The position numbers and the translations under genes were made by a program. Shown here one piece after another: positions 1 through 11,138 of a stretch of 64,000 nucleotides of DNA (its first letter is position 1; every line of letters begins with the position of its first letter). Origin of the DNA: Aegilops tauschii subsp. strangulata (taxonomy: Eukaryota > Streptophyta > Magnoliopsida > Poales > Poaceae); NCBI RefSeq assembly GCF_002575655.3, contig NC_053037.3, positions 255,349,135 to 255,413,134 on the forward strand, read 5' to 3'. A model generated the notes under the pieces. The model was given only the letters and a program-made list of their open reading frames with translations, was not told where the DNA came from and made no database searches.

Positions 1-555
1 ATTCAATTTCAGTTTAGGGAGATGGTCATGATCTCGTACCTGAGGTGGTGGTGCCGGCCTACCGTTGCGAATATATACCTGAGGTCGACCTGCTGGTGGT
101 GGTGCTGGTGGCTGCACGTAGTTCTGATTTTGATCAACCTCATCCTCATAATCGCCCGCATAATCGTCATCCTCCTCAGCCGCCGCAGGAGCAGGAGCCA
201 AAGAAGCGTCAACAGTAGGTGCAGCAGCACCCGAATTTTGACCAATCTCAATTGGAACGCGCTGTGCCCGTCCCACTTGATTTGGAAGGCGGCGTTGGAG
301 ATGTGGTTGTTGTTGTTGTAGAGGTGCGACATGTGCAGCCGGTGGTGGTTGGGGAAGACGCTTGAGTAATTCAGTAAACTTGTTATCCAGCTTTGTCTCA
401 AACGACTTCTCCACGGCATCTATCTTCTCCATAGCCTCTTCAAATCTGTTTAGCACATCTCCCACCTGGCCACTCATCATTTGCTGAAATTTATCATGCA
501 ACTCCTTGTTCGTCATGTTCTCCCAATCAGTCTCATCGGCTTGTGAACCTGCCAT
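1..555 (-). CDS. CRW-A gag, N-terminal 185 codons (partial)
   Basis: Start of the gag-pol polyprotein of CRW copy A. The frame opens at the ATG at 555-553 (protein begins [11 protein letters not shown]) and stays open for 185 codons to position 1, where the window ends. It contains a helical acidic N-terminus, a glutamine/proline-rich stretch and an Asp/Glu-rich stretch. The protein is nearly identical to the matching part of copy C, so in this region the gene is undamaged. In this copy the start codon lies inside a segment with intron-like ends (549-660). Gag would form the cytoplasmic particle in which reverse transcription occurs. The rest of the ORF cannot be judged. Confidence 0.85.
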   Translation of the reverse strand, partial: MAGSQADETDWENMTNKELHDKFQQMMSGQVGDVLNRFEEAMEKIDAVEKSFETKLDNKFTELLKRLPQPPPAAHVAPLQQQQPHLQRRLPNQVGRAQRVPIEIGQNSGAAAPTVDASLAPAPAAAEEDDDYAGDYEDEVDQNQNYVQPPAPPPAGRPQVYIRNGRPAPPPQVRDHDHLPKLKLN

Positions 556-660
556 GGTTAGCAGCAAAAGAAACACAAAAGAATATGATCCTGCAGACTA
601 CTAGAAGTGGTGGTGATGGTGGTGTGTCACAAAACCTTCAAGCGAATCTCAAATTCTTAC
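549..660 (-). other. Candidate intron spanning the gag start codon (CRW-A)
   Basis: On the minus strand this 112-bp segment begins GTAAGAATTT and ends GCTAACCATGGCAG, giving a GT...AG pair, a pyrimidine-rich stretch (TTTCTTTTGCTG), and a CTAAC branch-like motif close to the acceptor. Copy C lacks exactly this segment: its sequence runs ...AAGAACTG directly into GTTCACAAG.... The gag ATG (555-553) lies within the segment, so splicing would remove it. The flanks share GGT, so a deletion by short homology is an alternative. Confidence 0.6.
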
Positions 661-1792
661 CAGTTCTTACCCAGCAGCAGGTGGTGATCGGCAACCGTTG
701 TAGTCAAAAACTCTCAAAGCTTGGATATAGCGATTACCAGGAAGAGTCAAACGCACGATGTAGACTTATGTGGAGCTGGGAAGGCTTATAATATGGTAGC
801 AAAATGGTAAGCAATAATCAATTCAGAGATGCAAAGTTGAATAAACGCTCAACGACGGTACTGTGCTGGTCCTAGGCTAGACCGTGCTAGAGACGCGAGC
901 CTAGAACACTAACAAAATCACGGCGCTGCACGTAAACAAGGGAAAAGCACACTCTGGAATTTTTTTTTCGCTCTTTTTTTTTGCGCTCTATTTTTTTTTG
1001 CGCTCCTCTTTTTTTTTTTTTTTTTTGCGAAAAATCACTATAATGGCGAGTGTCTCAAAACTCTTCCCAGGTCAAACTGACAGGATGGGCACAAAATTTT
1101 TTGACTATTTTTTTTTCGGAAATCAGGGCAGCGACGACGAAAAAGTGCGACAAAAAATCACTATGATGGCGAGTGTCTCAAAACACTACCCGGGGCCTAA
1201 AAATAGGATAGGGAAAAAATATTTTTGGTTGCCGAAATTTTGGCCTAAAAACTGCCCGGGGGTCTCCAGACTTTTTTTTTTCCGAGACCTACTCAGGCAA
1301 GGAAACACGAAACGGAAAATATATGGATCTCTAAAACCAACCGAATATGAAAAGAACTCGGATTGGTGGTGGATATATGGCGGTAGGATATGGCAGCGGT
1401 GGTGGTATATGGTAGCGGTAGTGGTATATGGATACGGATCGGTGGTGGTATATGGATACGGATTGGTGGTGGTATATGGATACGGATGCAAAGCGGTGGC
1501 GGATAAGCAATGGTGGTAGATGGCAAGGCGATGATGATGGTGCGGCGGCGGCGTGACAACTTATGACTAGAACTCGAAACTCTAAAAGACTAGGCTCTAA
1601 GACCAGCAACTTGACACGACGATGCAACCGCAAATTCAACCAAGCAAAAACCCTAAAAAGATTATGCAAAGGCTCAGATTGGTTCGGATATGATGAACTA
1701 ACCCTAATTTTTTTGTGGCTTTTTCGTGGACTGTAGGTATGAAGAACAGACTCGATCTAAACTATGAAAAACTGTAAAATCTCACCGAGCAA
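661..1792 (-). other. CRW-A untranslated leader with simple repeats
   Basis: Non-coding leader between primer site and gag. It holds T-rich tracts alternating with GCGCTC-like blocks (about 958-1026), two related ~100-bp blocks containing CACTATAATGGCGAGTGTC (about 1035-1200), and a minisatellite of a roughly 22-bp GGTGGTATATGGATACGGAT-type unit (about 1368-1490). No credible gene; short ORFs here are low-complexity translations. Copies B and C carry homologous leaders with different repeat numbers. Confidence 0.8.
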
Positions 1793-1810
1793 CCTGGAAA
1801 TCTGATACCA
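1793..1810 (-). other. Primer binding site of CRW-A (tRNA-Met type)
   Basis: Minus-strand TGGTATCAGATTTCCAGG, two bases from the LTR end. The first ten bases match the usual plant initiator-tRNA-Met primer site TGGTATCAGA. Identical placement in copies B and C. Confidence 0.85.
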
Positions 1811-1812
1811 CT

Positions 1813-2705
1813 TGATATAGGCAAAGGTGTCCCGTCTTTCGATGAGATGATGGATATCGCTTTGGTGGAAGTCGACTTTGACGATCCGACTACGAACGTG
1901 CGAGGACGTCGCGCCTTAGCAATCGCTAAACCAACTCCGAGAGGTTATCGACCACGCCGGAGCACGATCAACCTGACCACGAGGGTCTGTTTCCTGCGAG
2001 CAAACGAAGAACAAGCAAGAAACTGAGATTGCAATCTGGATATTGCGAATATAAGATGAAAGCTTTATTGATCAAGGTGGAGTTCTGTGACGCCTTTGTC
2101 TGGTCGCTGAACACAAACGAAGTACGCGAAGTTGCAGCTATGGCGAACTTTTAATCTAAACAAAACCCAAAGTCTAAACGACGCCCTAAGGGCTGTATAT
2201 ATGGAGGAAGAGGGGGGGAATTTCGTGGCCCTTGAGGAAGGGGTCCGAAACCAACCCTATCTCTTGTTTCCCCACACATACGGACTCTAAAAACAGCCTA
2301 TACTGATGTATTTCGAAATTACATGGGCCTGGCCCAATAATAAGGTGACGCAGCACCTAGAATAGCCTCTGGACGAAAGTTATGAAGTAGCATCTTGTAT
2401 ATTTCGTCCAAGGTTTCATGCACGCATTATGGTGGCTTCAATGTCTTGAAATCATCACTTGTATGCCATCATCTCCATGCTTGTTCTTGCTCCAATGTTC
2501 ATCCTTCTCAAAGCTAGGCCCTTCATTTGTAAGCAAAACAAATGTATTCAATTTAGGCAGCATCATATTCTCATGAATATTAGAATCATTACCAAGAAAC
2601 GAAAGTACCTGGTAATTTAATTGGCGTGCGCGAGCTCTAGTAATTGGTCCAGTATGTATAGCAGCAGGGGCTGTGGGTGTAACAATGGTATTGATGTCCT
2701 CATCA
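1813..2705 (-). repeat. 5' LTR of CRW-A (893 bp)
   Basis: Reads TGATGAGGACATCAATACC... to ...TATATCA on the minus strand. The TGATGAGGACATC start is typical of CRM-lineage LTRs. It aligns over its full length with the LTRs of copies B and C. It contains a TATA-like CCATATATACAGCC, an AATAAAGC polyadenylation-type motif and, as in C, the sequence that encodes the polyprotein C-terminus when used as a 3' LTR. Confidence 0.92.
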
Positions 2706-4207
2706 TCCTGTGCCTTAAGTACTTGTTGTACTTGAGTTGCAACCATGGAAGCGTGTTTACTAATGAGCTTGAGATCATTAACAGTTCTACTCATAACCCA
2801 AGTGGTCAAGCATGTAAGTATTACGTTTCAATTATCTGCTAACATAAGCATTGAAATTTTCTTGTTTAACAATAAAATTATCAAACTCATCCAAGCATTG
2901 ACTAGCAGACTTATTATGAGGAATATCACCTTCATCAAATCTACGGAGAGAGTTTACCTCTACTACCTGTGTCGGGTTATCAAGACCATGTATTTCTTCA
3001 ATAGGCGTAAAGTTTTAACATTTTCAGCTTTAATACCTTTTTCTTTCATAGATTTCTTTGCCTCTTGCATATTTTCAGGACTGAGAAATAGAATACCCCT
3101 TTTCTTCGGAGTTGGCTTAGGAGTTGGTCCAGGAAGTGTCCAATGATTATCATTACTCAATATATTATTCAATAGCAATTCAGCTTGCTCAACAGTTCTT
3201 TCCCTGAAAACACAACTAGCAGGACTATCCAGGTGGTCTCTAGAAGCATCGGTTAGTCCATTATAAAAGATATCAATTATTTCATTTTTCTTGAGAGGAT
3301 GATCAGGCAAAGCATTAAGTAATTGGAGAAGCCTCCCCCAAGCTTGTGGGAGACTCTCTTCTTCAATTTGCACAAAATTAAATATTTCCCAAAGGGCAGC
3401 TTGTTTCTTATGAGCGGGGAAATATTTTGTAGAGAAGTAGTATATCATATCCTGGGGACTACACACACAACCAGGAGCAAGAGAATTAAACCATAACTTA
3501 GCATTACCTTTTAATGAGAAAGGAAACAATTTAATAATATAGTAATAGCAATTTTTTTCCTCATGAGCAAATAGGGCGGCTATATCATTTCATTTAGTAA
3601 GATGTGCCACAACAGTTTCAGATTCATAACCATATAAAGGATTAGATTCAACCAAAGTAATTAACTCAGGATCGACAGAGAATTCATAATCCTTATCAGT
3701 AAGAAAGATAGGTGAAGTAGCAAAAGCAGGATCATATTGCATTATAGCATTCAAGGATATTTCTTTTAGCTTAGCTAACAATTTCTTAAGATCCTCTTTA
3801 TCATTGCAAGCAAAGAAGTCTCTAGCAGTTTCTTCTTCCATAACATAACCCTCAGGTACGATAGGCAATTCATATCTAGGGGGAGAGTCATAATCATCTT
3901 CAAGAATATCATCAGTTTCAGTAATTTCATTCTTTCTAACCCTAGCAAGTTGTTCATCAAGAAATTCACCAAGTGGCACAGTATTATCAAGCAGCGAAGT
4001 AGTTTCATCATAAGCATCATGCATAGCAGAAGTGGCATCATCAATAACATGTGACATATCAGAATCAATAGCAGGTGTAGGTGTCGCAAGTTTACTCAAA
4101 ACAGAAGGAGAATCAAGTGCAGTGCTAGATGACAGTTCCTTACCTCCCCTCGTAGTTGAGGGGAAAATCTTAGTTCTTTGATCTTTCAAATTCCTCATAG
4201 TGATCAA
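2706..4207 (-). pseudogene. Athila-lineage gag, decayed (S1)
   Basis: Gag capsid precursor of S1. The N-terminal part (4207-3593) starts MITMRNLKDQ, is acidic and ends in an in-frame TGA (3592-3590). The same frame then continues through the capsid-like segment with FPFSLKGNAKLWFNSLAPG (about 3525-3468) and a region rich in Lys/Pro down to about 2963. Further downstream several stops and a frame change occur, and the C-terminal piece with VNDLKLISKHASMV (about 2780-2735) is in another frame and runs directly into the inserted CRW-A LTR. The gene is therefore broken by point stops, at least one frameshift and an insertion. No zinc knuckle is seen before the insertion point. Confidence 0.82.
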
Positions 4208-4247
4208 CAGATGTAAATCCCAAGTGAATCAGAGAATAGAGCTATGC

Positions 4248-4265
4248 TCCCCGGCAACGGCGCCA
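4248..4265 (-). other. Primer binding site of S1 (tRNA-Asp type)
   Basis: Minus-strand TGGCGCCGTTGCCGGGGA, the classical Athila-lineage primer site, 11 bases from the LTR edge at 4277. Confidence 0.88.
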
Positions 4266-4276
4266 GAAAAAGGTCT

Positions 4277-5660
4277 TGATAACCCACAAGTATAGGGGAT
4301 CGCAACAGTTTTTGAGGGTAGAGTATTCAACCCAAATTTATTGATTCGACACAAGGGGAGCCCAAGAATATTCTCAAGTATTAGCAGCTGAGTTGTCAAT
4401 TCAACCACACCTGAAAGACTTAATATCTGCAACAAAGTATTTAGTAGCAAAGTAGTATGGAAGTAGCGGTAACGGTGGCAAAAGTAACAGTAGCAGTTTT
4501 GTAGTAATCGTAACAGTAGCAACGGAAAAGTAACTTAGCAAGGATCAATATGAAACGAGCTTATAGGCAATGGATCAATGATGGATAATTATGTCGGATG
4601 GCATTCATCATGCAGCAGTTATAACATAGGGTGACACAGAACTAGCTCCAATTCATCAATATAATGTAGGCATGTATTCCGAATATAGTCATACGTGCTT
4701 ATGGAAAAGAACTTGCATGACATCTTTTGTCCTACCCTCCCATGGCAGCGGGGTCCTATTGGAAACTAAGGGATATTAAGGCCTCCATTTAATAGAGTAC
4801 CGAACCAAAGCATTAGCACTTACTGAATACAATAACTCCTCAAACTACGGTCATCACCGAGAGTGGTCCCGACTATTGTCAGTCCGGGGTTGCTGGATCA
4901 TAACACGTAGTAGGTGACTATTGACTTGCAAGATATGAGCAAGAACACAAATATATTCATGAAAACATAATAGGTTCAGATCTGAAATCATGGCACTCGG
5001 GCCCTAGTGACAAGCATTAAGCATAGCAAAGTCATAGCAACATCAATCTTAGAACATAGTGGATATTAGGGATCAAACCCTAACAAAACTAACTCGATTA
5101 CATGGTAAATATCATCCCACCCATCACGGTCCAGCAAGCCTATGATGGAATTACTTACGCATGAGGCGAGCATCATGAAATTGGTGATGCAGGATGGTTG
5201 ATGATGACGATGGCGACGAATTCCCCTCTCCGGAGCCCCGAACGGAGTCCAGATCTGCCCTCCCGAGGAAGAACAGGGCTTGGCGGCGGCTCCGTATCGT
5301 AAAACGCGATGAGTCCTTCTCTCTTACTTTTTTCTCCCCGAACGTGAATATATGGAGTTGGAGTTGAGGTTGGTGGAGGTCTAGGGGGCCCACAAGGTCG
5401 GGTGGCGCGCCCCCACCCTTGTGGCTAGGGTGTGGGCCCCCTTCACTTGATTCTTTCGCCAATATTTTTATTAATTCCAAAACTTATCTCCGTGAAGTTT
5501 CAGGTCATTCCGAGAACTTTTTATTCTGCACAAAAATAACACCATGGCAATTCTGATAAAAATAGCGTCAGTCCGGGTTAGTTCCATTCAAATCATGCAA
5601 GTTAGTGTCGAAAATAAGGGCAAAAGAGTTTGGAAAAGTAGATACGATGGAGACGTATCA
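4277..5660 (-). repeat. 5' LTR of S1 (1384 bp)
   Basis: Minus-strand LTR from TGATACGTCTCCATCG (5660) to TTGTGGGTTATCA (4277). Only one LTR of the element is in the window, so its age cannot be judged. It has no coding content; ORFs in it are incidental. Confidence 0.9.
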
Positions 5661-8226
5661 CACGCCGAGCTGACCGACACAATGCTGGAGCCGGTCATGG
5701 CGAGGATGCAGGTGCTGCAAGCTGGTGGGCTCACAATAAGCATGGTCGTCAAGGAGTTCGTGTGTAAGTGCATTGCTTCCCTATAGAGGCACGCACGCCC
5801 AGTATGGACCCACTCGGGCCTAGGCAACCCCATGAGGCTGTGCGCTAATCGCCTTGCCCCGGAGGTGTGGAGGGGCTGGAGAGAGTTCTCCTCGCGGCGA
5901 GGACGCCGTTCCCGTCGCCAGAGGCGGCCCTGATCTACTGCTTCAAAAACCGAGAGGACATGAGGGTCGGCATGCCGCGTTTCGATTAGTGGAGGCTGGT
6001 GCCCGCGGGTCATGAGGGACCCCGTGATAATCCGGTCCAAGTGCTGCCGCTTCCCGGCAGTAACAACGTCGCTAGGGTAGTGGCCACGACCGATGCCCAG
6101 GGCCAGGTGGTAGAACCGTCGCCAATGGCAGGAGCCTCCAGCGGCAGCGGTAGCGATGCTGGGGGGTTCCTGGTCGAGCCCCTGCGGTATGTGCCTTTGG
6201 AGGAGGAGGAGGCCCTTGGCGCGGGAAGCCCTCGGCCTGGCGGGGTGGTCCCGCCCGCTGAAGCTTCGGAGGGAGCCTAGGCACCCCCCGGGAGGGACTC
6301 GGGAGGAGACCCCAACGAGCCTCGAGGGAGCAGCAGTAGCCGCCCGGGAGGAAAGCTAAAGAAGAGGCGGTGGGTTCCTAAAGATGAGTAAGTCTCCTTG
6401 CCCCGCGCGCTCTTCGCGTCCACCGCTTCGTCTTGCTTGGCTTAGCCTGACCCCAATCTCGCAGGAGGGGCTCCCCGCCAAAGATAAAGAAGGAGCCTAG
6501 GACAAGTACGCCGCAGGGTCGGCTAGGTCCCAATGGGAGCCAGGGCGGTCGACACACCAGCCCCGTGGACCAAGCCGGAGTCACCAAGGAAGAATTCGCG
6601 GACTCCGTGCAGCCGCCCGAGGAATTCCTTCCTCATGCCAGAGGTGGGGTGCCTCCGAAAGAGGTCTGCTTCGAGGGGAGGTAGGCACCGGCGCAGCGGC
6701 CACCACAGGCCCCACACGATTACGAGAGCGCCACGAGCCGGAGGCGGCCGTGCCCAACCTTCCCCACACAACCGAGCTGTCGGCAGGCGCAGAAGTTGAG
6801 GTGGAGGTCAAGGTGGATCCTGGCCGCCTGGAGGGGAATGAGCCCCCTCAGGTGGAGACCCGGATGGGTCGGACGACGCAGCAGCCCCCGGGCCGTCGGA
6901 GCCATCGAGGGCGGAGATGGAAGGACCAGATGCACCCTGGGCCTTGGTCCCGGCGAGCCACGACGTCCTACTGCAAAGCGGGACTCTGCGCCACGCCCGG
7001 TCAGCCCTCCACTCCCTGGAGGGCGACCTCATGGCCGAGGAAGAGAGCCTCCGCCTGGAGCGGGAGCGCCTCGGGGAAGCTGGCAATAACGGGACGTGGC
7101 CATAAAACTGTGCCACGCCTAGCCAGCACAACAAGGAGGGACAGTGAGGAGGTTGCTCGTAAGACCCAGGAGCTCCTTGACGGGGCGATCCGAGATGCGG
7201 AAGAGGCTGCCCGGCGCCTTGATGAGGCGGCGTCTGCGGAGGAGGCCTTCGAGGACCGCGTTGCGGCTCGCGAGGATCGACTTACTTCCTGCGAGAGGGC
7301 GGTCGCCCGGTGCGAGAGCAGGGCGGAGGTCCTCAAGCTGGACATGGAGGTCCGGGAGCGCGAGCTCCTACGGACCACCATCGAGCAGGAGAGGGAGCTA
7401 GAGCGGTTGGAGAACCTAGACTGCACCGTGGCGGCCAATGAGGCCTCCTACAAGGAAAGCCTTGCAAAAGCCAACGCCGCACTCGAAGAGAAGGCCGCGA
7501 AGTACAAAGCGAAGATCAACCAGCAGGCCCAGGATGAAGTTGCGCGGAAGGCCAAGACCCTCGCCGACACCAATTCCAAGAACCTACAGAAGCAGGAGGA
7601 CCGCTTCATGAAGAGGCATGGCGAGCTCGATGTCAAAATTGCAAAGCTCAAGGCTCGCGACGTCGGAGACCGAGAGGTGAAGTGTGGCAGGGCTCCACGC
7701 CACGACCCGCCGGGAGCTGGAAGACCTCCAAGCTCAGGTGGGCGAGGTTAGTGATGAGGTGCAGAGGGTCCACAACGAGACTGCCCGGAGGCACAAGGAG
7801 CAACTCCAACGCTCCAAGATGTTCCACGAGCTCAGCGAGCGCGCCCCCAGCGCCGTGGCCGCTTTTTCGGTCGAGGGGGTGTCTAACCATCTGGAAATCG
7901 ATGACGCTAGCTACCTGGCCTTCTTCACAAGGATCATGGAGCGGCTGGAGGCGAGCTCTGCCTGGTGCGACGAGATCCGTGATGCTGAGTGCCGCGACCT
8001 TGTACTCCAAGCATTGACCCGTGTCTTCAGCAATTTGCTGCGCATCGATGGCGGCTTTGACTTCGACCATGTGCTATCTCCTGTCCCCAAGGAGCTTCAA
8101 GGCAAGCTCGCAAGAGCGGTAGAGGACCATATGACGAGTCTGATAGAGCGACTCGCACCTGTCGGGGAAGGGTCCGATGCAGACAACAATACCGCCAATG
8201 GCGACGACAGTGGCTTTGCCGCCTGA
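5661..8226 (+). pseudogene. H1 antisense gene: 'putative gypsy type transposon' coiled-coil protein
   Basis: Plus-strand gene opposite to H1's pol, homologous in order to the better preserved T1 gene (11139-14899). The first visible exon (from 5661) encodes TMLEPVMARMQVLQAGGLTI and corresponds to the T1 segment after its conserved domain; the N-terminus is cut off by the S1 insertion. In-frame stops occur at 5784-5786 and in the following exon. A GTAAGT donor (about 6386) and a CGCAG acceptor (about 6465) suggest an intron. From about 7140 a long, strongly charged coiled coil runs to about 7675; after a frameshift near 7680 the C-terminal domain (to FAA-stop at 8226) is open for 180 codons. 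Function unknown; this gene class is known as an extra ORF in Tat-lineage elements. The transcript end could lie near 8300. Confidence 0.75.
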
Positions 8227-9264
8227 GCCCCCTTGCTCTCCTTCCTGTAATAGAGTAGATGCGGCCCCACGGGGGCGTGAAGACATTTGCATGACACTTT
8301 TTGCTCTAAGTACTTGATGCTTAATGTGTTTTTGTTTTCCTCCCGAGGCCTTTAATTTCCTTTTACATTGCCTTTGTGCCCTGTGTCGCTGGGACCCAGC
8401 CCTCGAGGCGGGCTACAACCATCGCTGGTATGCCTGGAGTGGGCACTCAGCAAGGACAGAGGATGTAGGGCTCTTAGGGCTGGTAGGAGTCCCTTAAGTG
8501 CGATGCTCAGGGTCCCCCACTTGACGCGCAGGCGGCTTGTGCCAGGGAAATCAGGATGCCACAAGCGAGAAACGAGAGGGAGAGAACCCGAGGGGTGCTT
8601 TAGACTTAGCTCCTTCGAGGTGCGCAGCTTGAAAGGAGTCCTTCATATGGTGCGGCTCGTGAGGCGCAACCCCTCGTGAAGCCTTCTACCCGCAGGGCGC
8701 CGCTCGTGAGGCCTTCGATATCCTGCACCAGGGAAATTGGCAAGTTTTCGCAAGTAGTGCAGTGGGGCACGTTTGCGAGGTCGCCTGTGGGTGTTATGCG
8801 AGGAGATAGAAGCACCAAGGACCTGGTGAGGTGACGTACACGGGAGTAGGCCCGCGAGCTAGAGCTCGATCACTTGGATTGTGCAGTGCTGCTGGGACTG
8901 ACCCGAGCACAAACACCGTGCCCAGCCCCTACTCGCATGACAGACACAGGGGAGATTACGAGCGTGTGCACCTACCGAGGCACACTCGGGTGCAAGCATA
9001 CAGGGTTCTGAAGGAAATAAGCTTTACTAATGCATGAAGTAGGTTCATTACATAACAGAAAGATACATGCTTCCGTGTTCACACGAGTCAGCTTGAGGAT
9101 GTGACGACCGAGGGGCCCTCAGGTAAGTAGGCCGCGAGTGCTAAGCATGGGGCTTCCACGAGAGTGGGAAGGAGCTGCCCTGTGCCGATGGTAGCGCTGG
9201 TAGAGAGAGCTCCGGAGCGTGTACAACTCCATGTCACTCGTATCCGTGGAGGCACAGACAGAAC
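8227..9264. other. H1 spacer between antisense gene and RT remnant
   Basis: No credible coding sequence on either strand. The first ~120 bp look like the 3' untranslated end of the antisense gene. The rest is GC-rich and holds several CTCGTGAGG-like short palindromes (about 8650-8715). RNase H and integrase would be expected on the minus strand here and are absent, so an internal deletion probably ends within this stretch. Confidence 0.55.
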
Positions 9265-10029
9265 TTACGGTGATGGTGGGTGTTCCATGTGTGTTGTACC
9301 AGAACACCCTCTCCCGTCACGAGTGGGGCCGCGGCGGGCCGGGGAGTAGGTGTTAACCACTTTGATGTGGGGCTCCAGACACATGCGCATCAGCCTCGCG
9401 AAGGTGGCCGCAGCACCCTCCAGGCCGAAAGGCATGCGTATGAGCCAGGACGAGCCCGCGATCTGGTTGATCCATGCAGGAGAGAAGGGGCTCGCGGGGC
9501 GAGCCTGGTTGAGGGCAACGAAGTCGACGCACATGCGCCCGCTGCTGCTCAGCTTGGTGACGGGGGTGAGGCTAACGACCCACTCGGGGTGGGAAGGTTC
9601 ACGGGTGATTCCAGCCTCTAGGATCCTGTTGATCTCCTGGGTGATGACTTCCTGCTTCTCGGGCACCTAATGCCTTTCCTTGTGCTTGATGAGCCGCACA
9701 CTTTGGCACGCAGCTGAGTGGTGCTTGACCACCTCCCTCGGTCCAAGCCGATGCATCGGGGCTTGCCCGGAGGAAGGTGACGAGCGCGCCTTCCTATTTG
9801 GGGGAAGGCCCGCCACTGACGGCGAGGGAGGGGGCTGGTTTGCCCCCATCCAGCGACGCCTTCTTGGACTCGGCCTACTCCTGGGAGAGCAGGGGCTTCT
9901 TCTTAACTAGTGCCTCCTCGGCAGGCCCATGCACGTCCTCATCGGCGGGTTACATGGTGGAGGCAGTCTTGTAGGCGTGCTCGTGTGTGTGTATCGCATC
10001 CTTCTTATCGCAGCGGATGGTGAGGGTAC
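9265..10029 (-). pseudogene. H1 reverse transcriptase remnant and protease-RT linker
   Basis: Minus-strand remains of pol. The linker (about 10029-9670) contains stops and a frame change. The RT piece (9666-9265) shows EKQEVITQEINRILEAGIT, a FV-ALNQ motif and MPFGLEGAAATFARLM, all typical of gypsy RT fingers and palm, but internal RT segments between these blocks are missing. The protein diverges just before the expected catalytic Y-x-D-D box, so this RT cannot be active. The element is cut at 10029 by T1. Confidence 0.78.
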
Positions 10030-10610
10030 TGTCGTGGTTCTAAGTCTGATAGTAGAATGGGGGGTAGGGATGTAGAGGCAAGATCTTAGCTATGGAGAAG
10101 CTGTACGCACGAGTTTTACGAGTTCAGGCCCTTCTCAGAGGAAGTAACAACCCTACGTCTCAGAGCCCGGAGGCGGTCGACTGGATTATATGCGTGTGTG
10201 TGTGTTATAGGGGGTGCGAACCCTTGTCTCAGAGGAGGGGGGTGGCTTATATAGAGTGCGCCAGGACCCCAGCTCCCCTCCGTTACACAGGATTCAATGT
10301 TCATAAAGCGAGAGCATTACAGGTAACGTCAATAATAAAGTGCTATAAATGATCATTAAGTCTATAAGTAAACGCCCGACCGTTGCTGCGCGGAGTGGCT
10401 TTAGGTCTTCTGCACGTCGAGTGGTTGAGTGGTCGAGTGACCTAAATAAGGAGGGATCTCTGAGTGAATGGTAGGTCGAGTGGATTGCACTCGACACCTT
10501 TGTTGAGCCCTCTCTATTTGCTCTTGAACTTCTTTGCTTCTAAGACAAGGACCCTGGGTAGGACGTATAGGTCAGGCCTATTACCCTACCCCAGGTCTCT
10601 GTCCTCATCA
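10030..10610 (-). repeat. 3' LTR of T1 (581 bp)
   Basis: Plus-strand ends TGTCGTGGTTC...GTCCTCATCA. It pairs with 32578-33154. Preceded by the target copy GGTAC (10025-10029). Confidence 0.93.
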
Positions 10611-10624
10611 TTAGCCCCCGAATG
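10611..10624 (-). other. Polypurine tract of T1
   Basis: Minus-strand CATTCGGGGGCTAA lies directly before the 3' LTR, the position and composition expected for the plus-strand primer. Confidence 0.65.
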
Positions 10625-11023
10625 GATTGAGGTCCGAGTGAAAAAAGGTTGAAGTTGATCTTGCTTTGAATCTTGCCTTTCTCAAGAATTCATCTCTAAA
10701 CGGAGGCTAGTGTTGGAACTTTGGCTTCGTTTCAGTCGCCTTGATCGATTCAGGAATTGCCGATTGGTTTTTATAACGTCACCCGCCGAGTATTGTCTTT
10801 GACGCGAAATCTTTGGCGTGATCGGTTGCAGAGGATCCCGGATTTCGCGGGATTCGAAATATCGGTGAAAGCGCGCCAGGCGGAGCTTGCCGTGGTAAGC
10901 GGAGTGGATAAACAGGACGTTTCGATTTCTGCGCCACCTTTTTCGCCACGTACCCTGTGTGCGACTGTTGCGGGATTTAACAGGATCGCCCGGACCCACG
11001 CGTCAGCCACTCGGAAGTGGGCC

Positions 11024-11030
11024 TTTAAAA
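11024..11030 (+). promoter_or_regulatory. Candidate TATA box of the T1 antisense gene
   Basis: TTTAAAA on the plus strand, 109 bp before the start codon at 11139 and about 30 bp before a pyrimidine-rich region (11066-11100) where transcription could begin. It would drive transcription away from the 3' LTR and opposite to pol. Inferred from position and motif only. Confidence 0.45.
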
Positions 11031-11138
11031 GCGCTGAGGCCGAGGCGTCCGCACTATGCGTGCCCATTCTCCTTCTTCTTCCTCTCGCTCCTTCACCCCA
11101 TCCAGCTTCTCCACTCTCGACGCCTCCGCTCCGCCGCC

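Larger units (their letters stand above)
1..2705 (-). mobile_element. CRW copy A: CRM-lineage centromeric retrotransposon, 5' part only
   Basis: Minus-strand Ty3/gypsy element of the CRM lineage (CRW/Cereba type), cut by the left window edge. Order on the minus strand: 5' LTR (1813-2705), tRNA-Met-type primer site, long leader, then the start of gag running off the window. The same LTR and leader recur in copies B and C, both on the plus strand. It sits inside the gag region of the Athila-lineage element S1. The expected 5-bp target duplicate on this side is TCCTG (2706-2710); its partner is outside the window. Confidence 0.9.
2706..5660 (-). mobile_element. S1: Athila-lineage LTR retrotransposon (Sabrina/WHAM type), 5' part
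   Basis: Minus-strand element with 5' LTR (4277-5660), tRNA-Asp-type primer site (4248-4265) and a decayed gag (2706-4207), cut at 2705 by CRW-A. It sits within the antisense gene of H1; the base run after the LTR (CACGC, 5661-5665) would be one copy of its target duplicate. The LTR start on the minus strand, TGATACGTCTCCATCG, and its end, ATACTTGTGGGTTATCA, are hallmarks of abundant Triticeae Athila-lineage families. I cannot fix the family name from memory. Confidence 0.88.
5661..10029 (-). mobile_element. H1 segment 1: 3' part of a Tat-lineage gypsy element
   Basis: Left piece of H1, whose pol strand is minus. It holds the antisense coiled-coil gene (5661-8226, plus strand), a spacer, and a reverse transcriptase/protease-RT linker remnant (9265-10029, minus). 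It is cut at 5660 by S1 and at 10029 by T1. The protease frame continues at 33160, on the far side of T1. The sequence GGTAC (10025-10029) is duplicated at 33155-33159. RNase H and integrase are missing, so H1 has a large internal deletion. Confidence 0.82.

Noticed and set aside
30..321. Trp/Leu-rich plus-strand ORF at 22-321, with a twin at 57292-57591 (minus)
   Set aside because: Antisense translation of the proline/glutamine-rich part of gag.
10595..10610. T1 LTR reads TGATGAGGACAGAG on the minus strand, like the CRW LTR start TGATGAGGACATC
   Set aside because: The similarity ends after about ten bases; length, interior and pol lineage differ, so it is a chance match.
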